64,000 bases of DNA from Epiperipatus broadwayi (Eukaryota > Onychophora > Udeonychophora > Euonychophora > Peripatidae). The translations under genes and the position numbers were made by a program. Shown here in pieces: positions 39,759 through 50,680 of the stretch. The notes beneath the pieces are model-generated. The model had not been told where the DNA came from, did no database searches, and saw nothing but the letters and a program-made list of their open reading frames with translations. How positions within the stretch are numbered: the first letter of the stretch is position 1; each line of letters begins with the position of its first letter. Location of the stretch: contig JAQFVV010000282.1 of the NCBI GenBank assembly GCA_028023455.1, positions 1-64,000 of the forward strand, read 5' to 3'.

Positions 39759-39987
39759 TAAGTGGAATCATGGATAATGTTTAGTTTATTATTTTGTAGT
39801 TCTTTACACTTTAGAAGTCTGCTTGTAGTAGTGAAACCATTGGTTATGTATTAGAGGGTTTTTTTTTGGCTAGTCTGGTTGAGCTGTGAATTTAGGATAA
39901 TTTTGATTATATATATATATATTATACCGGTTAATGTTTACTCCGTTAATATGCGCATAAACTGAACATAAGGAAAAATATGGCAAC

Positions 39988-40162
39988 ATGCCGGAGTAAG
40001 AAAAAATTCAAAACTTTACCGTAACAGTGCTACGGACACAGAAAATACTTATGGAAAGCTTGACTCTTACATACCTTTGGGGGATGACTCTAAATCAACA
40101 CCTCATGCCACTCCCAGAAGGAAATTTAACTCTCCTCCTGAAAGGATATGCAAGTTCAAATG
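39988..40162 (+). pseudogene. Short coding-like fragment, possible LINE ORF1 start
   Basis: From the ATG at 39988 the frame stops after MPE. One missing G would put it in the frame that stays open to the TGA at 40160, reading VRKNSKLYRNSATDTENTYG, LDSYIPLGDDSK, STPHATPRRKF and NSPPERICKFK. Codon use is richer in C and G than the surroundings and the peptide is polar and Pro/Ser/Arg-rich, like the start of a nucleic-acid-binding ORF1. No domain is present to confirm this; family is inferred from context (surrounded by retroelement debris). Confidence 0.35.
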
Positions 40163-40782
40163 ATATTAGGGCATGTGTGCCAATAAATAATTATTCATAA
40201 AAAAATAATAAATAAGTATCTTTGTGCTAAATAGAGATTTAAGACCCGGTAAGATGATTTCCCATTTGCTAGCTCAGCGTACTCTTTTCTCAGTTAAAGA
40301 ATGGGGATCGGAAAACTCGCATAATTAATAAATAATATAATTAGAGAAAGTAAATGACAAAGAGAATAAAAAAAAAATTATGGCAGTAGTCGCTTTAGAA
40401 TTATAATATAAATATTTTATTAACCCATTACCCCATACCATTTATAATATGAATACATTCCCAGATCAATTAAATATATGAAACAAATATTACACTACAT
40501 AAATCATATTAATAAAACAAAACTATAATCATAAAGAAATACTTAATAAAGCAATAATTAGATTAAATAAAGGAAAATTTCTTTCTTGATAAGAAAAATT
40601 GATTAAATAACTAATACGTGAGATAGTGATCTGTGGATTATAAATAAACTCACACATATGCATTATGCAAATAAGGAAAAATTAACAATTTATATACAGG
40701 TGTGTTTATGTACGTATGTACATGAAATATATATTTATGAAATGGGTATTAAATTTAAAATAAAATAAACACAAAAAAAATA
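40163..40782. other. AT-rich spacer with one GC-richer patch
   Basis: 40236-40325 ('gacccggtaagatgatttcc', 'gctagctcagcgtactc') is GC-richer than its flanks and may continue the element suspected at 39988. Otherwise nothing. Confidence 0.35.
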
Positions 40783-41061
40783 GTGTACCCAATAAAGTTT
40801 ATAAGCTTCATTCTTGTATGGGTTTTGAGTGGGCTATATGTTCATTACTGTGGCAAGGGCTGGACTTCACTGCATTATAAGTTCATAGAATTGATCATCA
40901 TCACCTTGGTGCTTGAATCTCGGGGTTTACATTCTGTTGGGATGGCAGGAGCAGAGCTGGACGGACATGCTGAAGTGGCCTTCTACTCCATAGTCATCTT
41001 ATATACAGGAAAGGGCTTGATGTGCATCTTTAGCCTGGACAATGGATATTACACACTATAA
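40783..41061 (+). other. Unidentified GC-richer open segment
   Basis: An open frame of about 92 codons starting from a GTG with no ATG start, containing VHYCGKGWTSLHYKFIEL, LHSVGMAGAELDGHAEVAF and YTGKGLMCIFSLDNGYY. Base composition stands out from the AT-rich flanks, so it is not random spacer, but neither strand gives a family I recognise. It may be an exon, an old repeat, or the antisense of one. Confidence 0.25.
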
Positions 41062-42375
41062 ACAGTCTTTTCTTGTTTTCCTAATTCTAGATTTATTACA
41101 GGCTTTAATGGCATGTTGCAATTAAACTTCCATCATCATCAACCGAGTATATGGTGGAATAATCATCTGCTCATTTAGCTTTCCAATAGTTGATTAGATA
41201 ACTGACGCTACTCAACACCACTTAGTAGTCCGATGTTTAAACCGTTGGCTACTCACTGGTTAACTGCTCAAATGGTTATTTGAATGACTGCATGAATTAG
41301 TGTCCATTTGTTTAGAATGACTGAATGCATTTTTAATTAGAGTAAATCCCTCAGATTAGATTGAATCAGAGTCAGCATGCTTGCTAAAAAGGTTGCAAAA
41401 CTTCGTGTGGTTCCATTAATAGCATTAGTTTAGCAATAAATTTAGACTTGGGCTCCTAATAAGATTTGTCTTTGAAAAACAAAAATGAACTGTCTTCTCC
41501 CCACTTCAGAACAGATCTATATCTCCTCAATATCTCCTCAATTCATGTATCCCCTCCCAGAAAGAAAAATCAATTAATTAAATCTTTTTTTTGGTTTTAC
41601 TAATTGTTCTAAGAATTTGATTTCCAATTAGTTTTTTTTTTTAATTTTTTATATCTCCATTCAGATCACATATATTACTAATGAAAATTTTAATAAATGA
41701 TAACATCTTTTTCATTTTTTTTCTTTAGTAATTACATTATTGCAATCGAAGTTTTAACAAAAATATTTTACTTAGATTGGGCATTCTTCTCTCCCTGCAT
41801 TATAGCAAATTTAATCAAGTTCCTTTTGTCCAGTTAAAATTATTTTAGAATGGACTGGAAATCAGAATGCCTTTAGACTTTTCTTAAATTTAAGACAATG
41901 ACTTGCTCAAATGCAACTGAAGAGAAAAATGACCATTAAAACTTCGATTTTGAAATTATTCTTAAATATTTTTAATTAACAGTAATATTTAAGAATTTTC
42001 CTTTTTATATTTTGTAAACACTCAAAAAATATAAATACAGAATAACAATTTGTTAAATAAACGCTGTTTCTTCAACAAACAAAATATTTAAGATTATAAA
42101 TACATTTTGGAGTTATTTTTTTCTTTTTAAAAAAAAAAAAAAAAAACAAAAATCAAAATTGCAAATACATATTTCTACGCCTTTAAATATCGGCTTTAAA
42201 CATGTAGGTGTGTGAGTTTATATTATCGCCACAGTTCTCTCTCTTAATTTATAACAAATTTTAATTATATAAATAGTATACCCCCCCCCCCCATTTAATG
42301 GCTTTTTACGTATTTTCGACCATTAATTTATCTGACCTTATCTTGTGCTTGGCCACATCAAACGTGCCTGGCACA

Positions 42376-42410
<35 letters not shown>

Positions 42411-43199
42411 ACAATAATTTTTTTTTTTTGTTTTTAACTGTAATTAAATCTTGTAAAACTTATCACACTGATGATAGCATTCTTTTATATTTATTTACAG
42501 AATTTATCATATATCAGTTATAAATAATTTTGAATACTGAGTTTTTAAATATTGCTCCAAATGAAAGTATTCTTTCTCTATTTCCTTTTATAAAAAGGCA
42601 TAGACTTGGTTTAACTGATCTATAAAGACAAAGAGGTCCATTGTTTTTATTTTTCAAAGTTTTATTTTTATTTTAAACCAGTGGCCTTTGTTGTAATCTT
42701 TTAAAAGCCTTATTATTCTAGTCACTTTTACTTTTCTTATTTTTATTATGGTATAATATATAGTCAAATATCGAGTTTGAGTAATACGATGATATTTATA
42801 GCATTTTCTGTGGTAAACATGATTTACATATTGATGAACCTTTATGAGTTATCTTTAAACAAGAAATCAGAAATTGACATCTCTCAATGGCATTTTTGGG
42901 AGAACTTGGGTTTTTTTTTCAGTGAGGACTGCCTTGTTTATTTTCTAATATCATTTAATTGTCATTTGCAGTCACTCTAAATCATTAATAATAAAGACAG
43001 GTGTGTTCTCAATAACTTGTACAGCCCCGGTATGTATATATTCAAGTTTTTAGCTTTTATCAGTGCATCCCTCATTTTAATTCTAACATATGACAACATA
43101 ATTCTCTCACGATATGTTTCTTCTATATTTTTAACATATATTAATTTCTGAAAGCATTAATAAAAATAATCCTGAAAAAAATCCCACAATGAATCATTT
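41062..43199. other. Mixed spacer with small simple repeats
   Basis: Contains a poly-A run (42129-42145), poly-C runs (42281-42292), (TA)n then (TG)n at 42378-42411, and poly-T. 41100-41450 is of higher complexity but unassigned. No supported gene. Confidence 0.45.
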
Positions 43200-43806
43200 G
43201 AAGACTGAAATACAGGTTTATTATATACCTGTATCAATATGTGTAATATATAGGGTATATGAGCACAGACTTTCACACAACCCACCACTCTCCACTCTAT
43301 CTCATAACATTGATACACTTGAACACATATATGTCGAAAAGATAAATAATCACCAATATTTATATTTCATGCTAAAACAGCAATCATCAGTTGGTCAGAT
43401 TATCATCTCTACACATATATGCAATAAGTGCTCAGATATATATTAAGATAGTCAGTCCTTATACTTTGATAGACAGGCTTCAATCCACTCCACACACTAA
43501 CTCTTCACCCATCTATCCAATTGAAAATCTGATGATGGGTGAAGAGTTAGGGTGTGGAGTGGATTGAAGCCTGTCTATTGAAGTATGAGGATTGACTATC
43601 TTAATATATATCTAAGCACTTATTGCCTATATGTGTAGAGATGATAATCTGACCAACTAATGATTGCTGGTTTAGCATGAACTATGTATATTGATGATTA
43701 TTTATCTTTTTGACATATATGTGTTCAAGTATATCAGTGTTATGAGATAGAGTGAAAAGTGGTGGTTTGTGTGAAAGTCTGTGCTCATATACCCTATATA
43801 TATTAA
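43200..43806. mobile_element. Full palindromic SINE-like foldback element
   Basis: About 600 bp, of which about 560 bp (43250-43806) is a near-perfect palindrome centred near 43525. Left arm blocks: 'agggtatatgagcacagact', 'ttcacacaacccaccactct', 'gacaggcttcaatccactcc', 'aactcttcaccca'; all recur as reverse complements in the right arm. Each arm read outward ends with a tRNA-like pair of boxes, 'gttatgagatagagtg' and 'tgtgctcatataccc'. The left flank (43203-43249, 'acaggtttattatatacctg') also occurs inverted beyond the 60862 copy, so the element reaches at least to 43203. Open frames inside are not genes. Confidence 0.85.
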
Positions 43807-44286
43807 TAATTTGAGAAATTAAATAAACAACAACACAGTAATATCATAATTTTTGTTCTCTTATTTCTGTAATACTAAAAAATTAATGAGAGAAATTATT
43901 AGTATTGTTAGTTTCTCTGTTACAAATTTAATTTTTGATCTCTCAAGTGATTGATAGATTTGCAAAGGCAATAAATTAAATATTATCAAAAAGCATTGTA
44001 TTAAAGTTTAACTTAAGGATATTCTATTTATGGACATTGCAATTCCAAATCCAATCCCCAAATTTAAACAAGACAATGTTGCAAATCAAATTATATATTC
44101 TGTAAATTTGTTGTAGATATGTTCATTCACTCACATTTCTACCTAACATTATTAATTAATAACTGATGATTAATCAAATAAAAATGTAATAGGTGAAAAT
44201 CTGGAGAAAAAGATATATTTTTAAAATTTAAACCAATAACAGTAAAAATATATTTTTTTTAAATGATAAAGTCAAGCATAATATAA
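43807..44286. other. AT-rich spacer
   Basis: No feature recognised up to the start of the LINE fragment. Confidence 0.5.
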
Positions 44287-44858
44287 AAATACCTTGGTCA
44301 GATTATTAATACACATGGAAACATACTGGAGGAAATTAATCATAGAATTAAACTTGGTTGGAGTGCTTTTGGTAGAAATAACTTGATACTAAAAGGAAAT
44401 ATGCCTATGTGTTTGAAAAGGATGGTTTTTAACAAATGTGTTTTACCAGTTCTTACATATGAATCTGAGACTTGGACACTTAATAGAAGAGCAATACAGA
44501 GACTTCAGACCACTCAAAGGAGTATGGAGAGATGTATGTTGGGAGTAACAAGAAGAGATCGAAAACGCAATGTATGGGTAAGACAACAAACAGGTGTTAC
44601 TGACCTTATTGAAAAAATTAAAAGATTGAAATGGAGTTGGGCTGGACATATTGCTAGAAGAGATGATAATAGATGGACAATTGAAATTTTAAACTGGATT
44701 CCAAGAGATTGTAAAAGACCCAGAAAGAGACCACATGTGAGATGGATGGATGAAATAAAAAATGTGCAGGGGTGTTGTGGAGAAGAGAAGCTAAAGATCA
44801 GAGAAGATGGATTAAACTTGGAGAGACCTTCATCCTGCAGTGGATTGATAATGGTTGA
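44287..44858 (+). pseudogene. RTE-type LINE, C-terminal part of reverse transcriptase, truncated
   Basis: The frame opens after a TAA (44284-44286) at KYLGQIINTHGNILEEIN, continues HRIKLGWSAFGRN, FNKCVLPVLTYESETWTL, LQTTQRSMERCMLGVTRRDR and IEKIKRLKWSWAGHIARR, then RPRKRPHVRWMDEI. These are the ordered landmarks of the region C-terminal to the palm in RTE-like non-LTR elements ('YLGq', 'vLtYgsEtWtl', 'lk..WaGHiaR', 'GRP..RW.DdI'). A frameshift near 44775 moves the conserved end into another frame, reading AKDQRRWIKLGETFILQW then IDNG and a stop at 44856. A GAT/TGATGAT-rich 3' tail follows, typical of RTE elements. The element is 5'-truncated; endonuclease and palm motifs are absent. Confidence 0.9.
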
Positions 44859-47119
44859 TGATGATAATGATGATGAATATAAAAATATTAAGACTTTCTG
44901 TAAATTAAACTTGGTAAACATCAATATATATATATTATTTTACTCATTACCATAGATATTTAGTTCCACATCCACACAATATAAACAATGATTCCAACAT
45001 TCATTTTACTTACTTAAGATTTTTGCTCATGTATAAAAAATCTAGATATGATATAGTATATGTTATAATTTTCATAAACTTATAAATTTTACAACTCCAG
45101 TAAATTGTATAATAAATAATTGAACATATATATGGTGAGTTTTCCTGTACTTATAATATCTTAATAAAGTTGGTTGCTAGATCTGAGATTCTTACAGTGG
45201 ATTTCTTAGAGACAATCATTCCCTAATGCAAATTTATATCAAGTTATTGATTTAATTAGTTATATCAGTCATAAACTATAATAGTCATTTCAGAATAAAC
45301 AGAGTATTGAAAGAAGAGCATTATCATTTATTCATAATGGAAGTATCATCCATTCATAGAGTTGCTTTTAAACTTTTATATTATTAGTTTGTACCTTTAT
45401 AACACTTACTTCTTTCCTTTGTATTTTGTAATTTAATACAGAATGTAGTTTACTACAAAGTAAAGATTAAAAAATATTGCAAATTAACTACAGCTTAGCC
45501 TGCTTTTGATCAGGCAGATCATATCATAACACTAAATAAAGTCAAATTTGTAAATGAGAAAGAAGAAGCAGAGAACAAATATATATAAAACTAATTGATA
45601 TTTAAATTGATAGATTTACATTTCCCAGTTATGTGCTAAAACAACACATGAATCTTTTTTTATTTATTGCATAGGTGTTAGTGGTGATAAATGATACTTC
45701 CTTCAATTTTCTTTTTTGAATGTTAAGTTCAGGGCAAACTACTTTGCTGTTAAATGGATTAAAGTTGTGACCAGAATTGATTTCATATTCCAGGAATATT
45801 TGATTCTGTTTTTGTATTACTATATATATATTTTTGGTGTTGTATTTACTGGTGCAGGATTCATCATGATAAATGGCATTGCAAGTGGTTTCATTGCAAA
45901 TGATTTTGTAGATGATCTGAAGGATCTGGTTTGGAGGAAACTTTTTTTTAGTATGTTAATAACTGATTTAGATTAGAAAAAGTTCTGAAGCTAACATTAT
46001 ATAACTCACAGCAAATTGTCTTTAATTTTTGCTATACACGGGGTATAAATGAAAGGCTGATACACATATTATTATTCTTATAGTTATATATAATTGTAAA
46101 ATAACTAGCAATTTGAAGTTGTATATACGTGATATTACTCTTAGGTTAAACATTATAAATTAAGTTTATATATATATATGAAATATATATATATAATTAT
46201 AAACTTAATTTATAGATTTAGATATACATATATATATATCTTTTGGACATATATATATATTGTTCTAAACATGATTAAATCTATGATATTATATAACAGA
46301 GATATTACTAAATCATCCTTAATGGCATTTTCCATTGTCTTTTAATGCAATTTATTTTAGTAATTTTATATTTAAAACTACTTTATAAACTGAATTTTAT
46401 ATCTGTATCTATATGAATAGAATTATAACAATTCACATGTCAATACAAATTTTAGTACAATTATAAACTATTTTTTTTATTATTGTTTAGCAAAAAAATA
46501 ATCCCATTTTTCTTTAACTTGACATAAATATATAGACACATTGTATATTTAAACAATCAACAAGTGTGACATTTAAATTAATTAAAATATAATTAAAACA
46601 CCTAATTAAATGATTCAAATTTTGAAGGCAAATCAAATATTTCTTCATTTTGATAGCTTTTAAAATACATCTCTATCCAATAATTTAACATGTTTAGAAA
46701 ATTTCATGCATAATATAACTGACTGGAGAAATATATAAATAATTACAACCATAATATATTGATACGGCACATATAGTTGGTTGTTTATAATTTTTTATGT
46801 ATTTTTTTAGTTAGAGTTTGCATGATTATTTTCTATATATGTTGAAATATTAAGTGGCAATGAGTTAAAAAGATATTAAAAGAAATAACTGTTTATTTTG
46901 TCTTTATTGTTTTAATTTAGACAGTACAGTTTTAATTATATTTAGTTTAATTTAAATTTTGCAATTATTAGTCATTATTTAAATGTATATCATCTTTATA
47001 AAGCTATAATAAGCTAGAGAAAGGTGAAACTTTGTCTTTTATAGTCATTGTTAAACAATTATAAACAGACGGCTTGTAGTTGCATTAAAATGTTGTTTCA
47101 ATATGTTGGAAGTTGTCAA
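44859..47119. other. AT-rich spacer with TA palindromes
   Basis: 46150-46215 is a palindrome: 'ataaattaagtttata' is mirrored by 'tataaacttaatttat' around TA runs. The open frame at 45716-45976 has no recognised motif. Otherwise no support for genes. Confidence 0.5.
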
Positions 47120-47199
47120 GCATTGGTGGTCGAGAGGTCAGCGACAGCTGCTTTACAAGCAGTTGTTCCGGGTTAGCGAGTTCGCTTCCCGGCTGATGG
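47120..47199 (+). repeat. tRNA-like SINE head, 80 bp
   Basis: GCATTGG at the 5' end pairs with CTGATGG at six of seven positions. The D-arm region is 'tggtcgagaggtcagcg', the anticodon arm CTGC-tttacaa-GCAG, followed by a long variable region and a T arm built on 'gagttcgcttccc'. The 3' flank 'tatgacacatgagaaa' is shared with the 26376 copy, which is in the opposite orientation. Loop bases TAC would be the anticodon (valine), yet the long variable arm is of the Leu/Ser type; this conflict argues for a repeat and not a tRNA gene. Confidence 0.75.
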
Positions 47200-48359
47200 T
47201 ATGACACATGAGAAAAAAATATATATTGGAAGTTAAAATTTTTTTATATTCCCTCCAGTTATTGTTATGCTTGGATATTATATATACTAACAATATTTAA
47301 TTTGAATGAAAAACAGTTTACTGTATTATAAAAAAAGATACGTTATTTGTATATTTTTGAAGTCGTAAAAGGATTAATCAGATCTATTCCTAATTCCCAT
47401 TTCATATGTTCTTGTGATTTCTCAAATAAGCATAGATATGTAAAATTCAGCATATAAAAGGTACTGCTTTCACTGTTAATTTGAGGGGGGATGGGACTAT
47501 GAATTTTTTTTTGTTAAAAGTTAATAATTCCTAAGTTTTCTTGAGAGCAAGATATATATGTTTGACTATGTTTGAGTATAATATTCACTTTATTATGTTT
47601 ACACTTAAGACATGACAAGCAAAAATAATTTTTGACACTTAGTTTTTGTAGGTTGTTAAATTCTTTGCCAAAATAGTGATTAGTGATTTGAAGCAAGATG
47701 TTCTAACAATCATGAACTATACATTTGACAATTACTGAATTATACATTTTATTTGCAACTTAACTTTAAATCACTTTCAAGAGAATAAGAGTGCGGAAAT
47801 TGAGAACTCTGTGTAATATTCAATAAGGAGAGGATAAACTTAAAAGATAATTCAACATACATTTTATTCTAAAAGCACAAATGAAGTTGAGTTTCTTATA
47901 AATAAAAGATAGGAAAACAATATTATACATATTAATAGTATATTAAATAAAGTAATAAGATTAAATATTAGTTATTAACTTAATGAAGATTAAGTGCCGA
48001 TAAGTCAACTTTATATCCTAATAGATTTTATATAAATTTATATAATGCTTTTAATCAGATTAAGCAATTAAACATTTTTGTGGAAGATTTTAATATTAAA
48101 AATTTGAAAGAGAAAAATGCAATTTGCAAATTTTGCTATGTATAGAGAAATAAGACTTGTAAAATTTCAAAAAACCTTTTATAAGAACAAGCATTTAAAA
48201 GCATACAAATAAAGACACAGTAATGTTCAATTATATTTTTTTTATCAAAAATTTTTATTGTGAGCTCAAAGAATTACATTATAGCAGTAACATAGTTATA
48301 TTATTAACAGAAACTATAAAAAAGGTTACATAACCAATACTTATGTTCTGGGGGTAAAA
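47200..48359. other. AT-rich spacer
   Basis: The minus-strand open frame at 47514-47696 contains a CLSCLKC motif but no recognised domain. Nothing else is supported. Confidence 0.4.
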
Positions 48360-48870
48360 AATCAATTGTTCAGTGACAAATTGTCCATTACTACAAGGTT
48401 CCATGTTGCATTGCAGATGTATGTTGGAGCTAGTCTTTCATCTCAGTTTCTTATGGCCTGAAGTTTTGCCAGAAGTAATTTCTTACAGTCAAGCAAGAAG
48501 TGGTCATAAATGAGAGTGTAACTAGTTGATCAATAGGCAAGTAGCAGAAAGGCTATGATTCTTATGGATGGAAAAATCCCATTAGATATTCTAGAAATCA
48601 TTCTGGTGAAGAGAGGCAGGCACTCTAGTTTTGTATATGGATATGATAAAGTCTCTGTCCCATTGCAGTGAGTACAATGACTCAGAATATGTATCATTGT
48701 ATTGCCATCCTGTTTACATAAAGGGAAAACAAGGTCCAAAGTGTGAGAACCCTCTATGATAGACCAGAAAATGACATGTGGGCAGAGCATTTAGGTTTAT
48801 TTTAATCAAAAAATCTAAAAGTTTTGGCTCTAGATGCCACTGTTTAAACTTTTTAATGATTGAATGATTG
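48360..48870 (-). pseudogene. LINE reverse-transcriptase C-terminus with zinc-binding motif, broken
   Basis: Minus strand, in two frames: first HLEPKLLDFLIKINLNALPT (about 48838-48780), then after a shift near 48770 SHTLDLVFPLCKQDGNTMIH, ILSHCTHCNGTETL and LECLPLFTRMISRISNGIFP, ending LLAY and a stop at 48530. Beyond it, in another frame, TLIYDHFLLDCKKLLLAKLQ continues to about 48450. The C...C...H...C arrangement (PLC, H, SHC, THC) is like the zinc-binding segment C-terminal to non-LTR reverse transcriptases, where it reads 'C..C...et..H.l..C'. The catalytic part is absent. Clade not determined; it is not the RTE family of 44287 and 49420. Confidence 0.6.
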
Positions 48871-49419
48871 GGAAGGGTTAGCAGTGATAGGATTGGGGGG
48901 GGGGTTCTTCATTAATTAGATGGTATGCATCCCAGTATTTAATTTTCTGTGAGTTAATCTGATTAGGTAAAGGGATAAATTTTGCAATATTTAGCAATAA
49001 GGATTTTACTTAGTGTAAATATGTATTTCAAGACTAAGATATTTTTGATACATCCAATGAAAAGAAGCAATAATTTATTATTGAGACGTAAGTGAAATTT
49101 AAAAAAAAATATTAGAAATCTATATGACTAATCCTGTGGAACATTGAATTTTAGTTAGAAATTAAATTTTTTAAAAATGTTACCATAATTTGAATATTGC
49201 TGATATCTGAAAAGAATCAACTACGAGGTTAAAAATATTCTATGAAAATCAGTCCCTAGATAAGAGATGTAGAAAAAGTAGCAAATTATCAGAAAACTAC
49301 AGTAAATAAAAACATGAAAATAATTTTAAATAATTCATTTATTAACTGAAATTCTATAAAAATGTGGAAAAAGAGTTAATAAAAAATATCAATAACTACA
49401 ACTAGCAAAAGTTATTTAG
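48871..49419. other. AT-rich spacer
   Basis: Contains a G run of 10 bases (48896-48905). The upstream part of the minus-strand LINE may be hidden here but is not readable. Confidence 0.4.
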
Positions 49420-50680
49420 CATTAGAAGAAAAACAAAAGATGTCATTGAAAGAATCATATGTGAAACAACAACTATATATAGTAAAAATATAAAACAATC
49501 TAATTCAGTACTAGCATTATTTTTTTAAATGTCTTATATTTAAAACAAAGAAAAGTTTTGCATTAGTCTGTATAGAATAAACTCCAGAAAAAAAGAGAAA
49601 TTATTATAAGTATTTTATAGAAGAAAATGAAGAATTAAAAAAATTGTTGATTTGAAAAATTGTTGATAAGTATATACTGGATGACTAAAGAATGTAGTAG
49701 CAATAGTGTTTACTTAATAAAGGTGAAAAAAAAATTAGAAATTACCGTTATATCTCATCTTTTATTATTTCTGTACAAAAACAATTATTGATTTTTTTTT
49801 TTTGTAAATCATATCTAAAGGTTTAAAAAAAAAATTGAATAAATAAGCAGGATTAAAATAGTTATAGTACATTAGTCCACATCTCGTATTGATCAAATGA
49901 GTATGGCTGTCAATTCATAAAAAAATTGTAAATCATAAAAAAAAATTTGACTCCATAAGCATATTTGCTATCATAATATAGAATTAAAATATCATTAAAT
50001 TCTGAAGAATATTTATCATGATGTAGTAGCAAAGATTAAATTAGTATGGGGTCAGTAACTTGTGGATTAACTTGAAACCATGCAAAAATAAATAATTATC
50101 ACTTAAATCAGTTACATTTTGCATAGATGAGGTTATTTTGTAGATAATGCTTCACAGTTAGAAAATTGTTAAAAAAGTTATCATATAAAAGCAATAAAAT
50201 AGAATTAAAGATAAATAATAAAGATAAAATAATGACCAGTAACTTTTCCAAAAATAAAGTGGATAATAATAATAAGTAAGAAATTAGCATCTATTATTAT
50301 TTGCTTCAAATTATTAATAAATGTGAAAACTTAAACAAAATTAAACAAAGAATTAAACTTGGAATAAATGTAATGGTAAAAAAACACATCTGATATTAAA
50401 AGAAAACATAAATTTACTTAAAACAAAAGTTTTTTAAATATGTTTTACTAATAATTATTAATAAATCTGAATTTTGAAATTTAATAAAAGAACAATATAA
50501 AGATTATAATCCAATCATAAAATATAAAAAGATGTAAATTGGGATTAACCAAGAAAGATCAAAAGCAAAAAAAGACCATGTGTGAAAAAAGAAGGTATTG
50601 ATGAAAGAAAACTAAATTAAATTTGGATAAACCTTTCTTCTGCAGTTTATTGATAATGCTTTAAGATGACAAGGGTGAAG
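49420..50680 (+). pseudogene. Second RTE-type LINE copy, heavily decayed
   Basis: Same family as 44287-44858 but longer and older. Readable pieces in order, all plus strand in shifting frames: RRKTKDVIEKIICETTT (about 49420-49470); a degenerate 'LLfKKG.k..i.NYRpIs' block (about 49708-49760); 'QAGF'-like remains near 49850; KNIYHDVVAKIKL (about 50005-50042); the palm box as 'FA' plus a 2-base insertion plus 'DEVIL' (about 50117-50140), then DNASQLEKLL-like sequence; KIMTSNFSKNKV (about 50226-50265); RIKLG at 50351; and a 3' end near 50630-50670 matching 44821-44858 base by base in 'ctgcagt(g/t)(g/t)attgataatg'. Many stops. Confidence 0.75.

Larger units (their letters stand above)
38968..39910. 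mobile_element. Penelope-like palindrome: two 3' ends in inverted orientation
   Basis: A palindrome of about 940 bp. Outer ends: 'ccaaattcacaactcaacca' on the left, 'tggttgagctgtgaatttag' on the right. Inner ends: 'aataatctttctatcaaa' and 'tttaatagaaagactattg', meeting near 39475. Each arm, read outward from the centre, encodes a GIY-YIG tail of a Penelope-like element. So this is two severely 5'-truncated copies joined by their truncated ends. The sequence differs from the neighbouring copy at 36988, so it is a different subfamily. Confidence 0.85.

Noticed and set aside
44443-44924. Two minus-strand open frames opposite the RTE fragment
   Set aside because: Antisense shadows; the plus strand has clear LINE similarity.
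47120-47199. Annotation as a functional tRNA gene
   Set aside because: One acceptor pair is mismatched, the isotype signals conflict, and flanks are shared with other copies, which fits a SINE.
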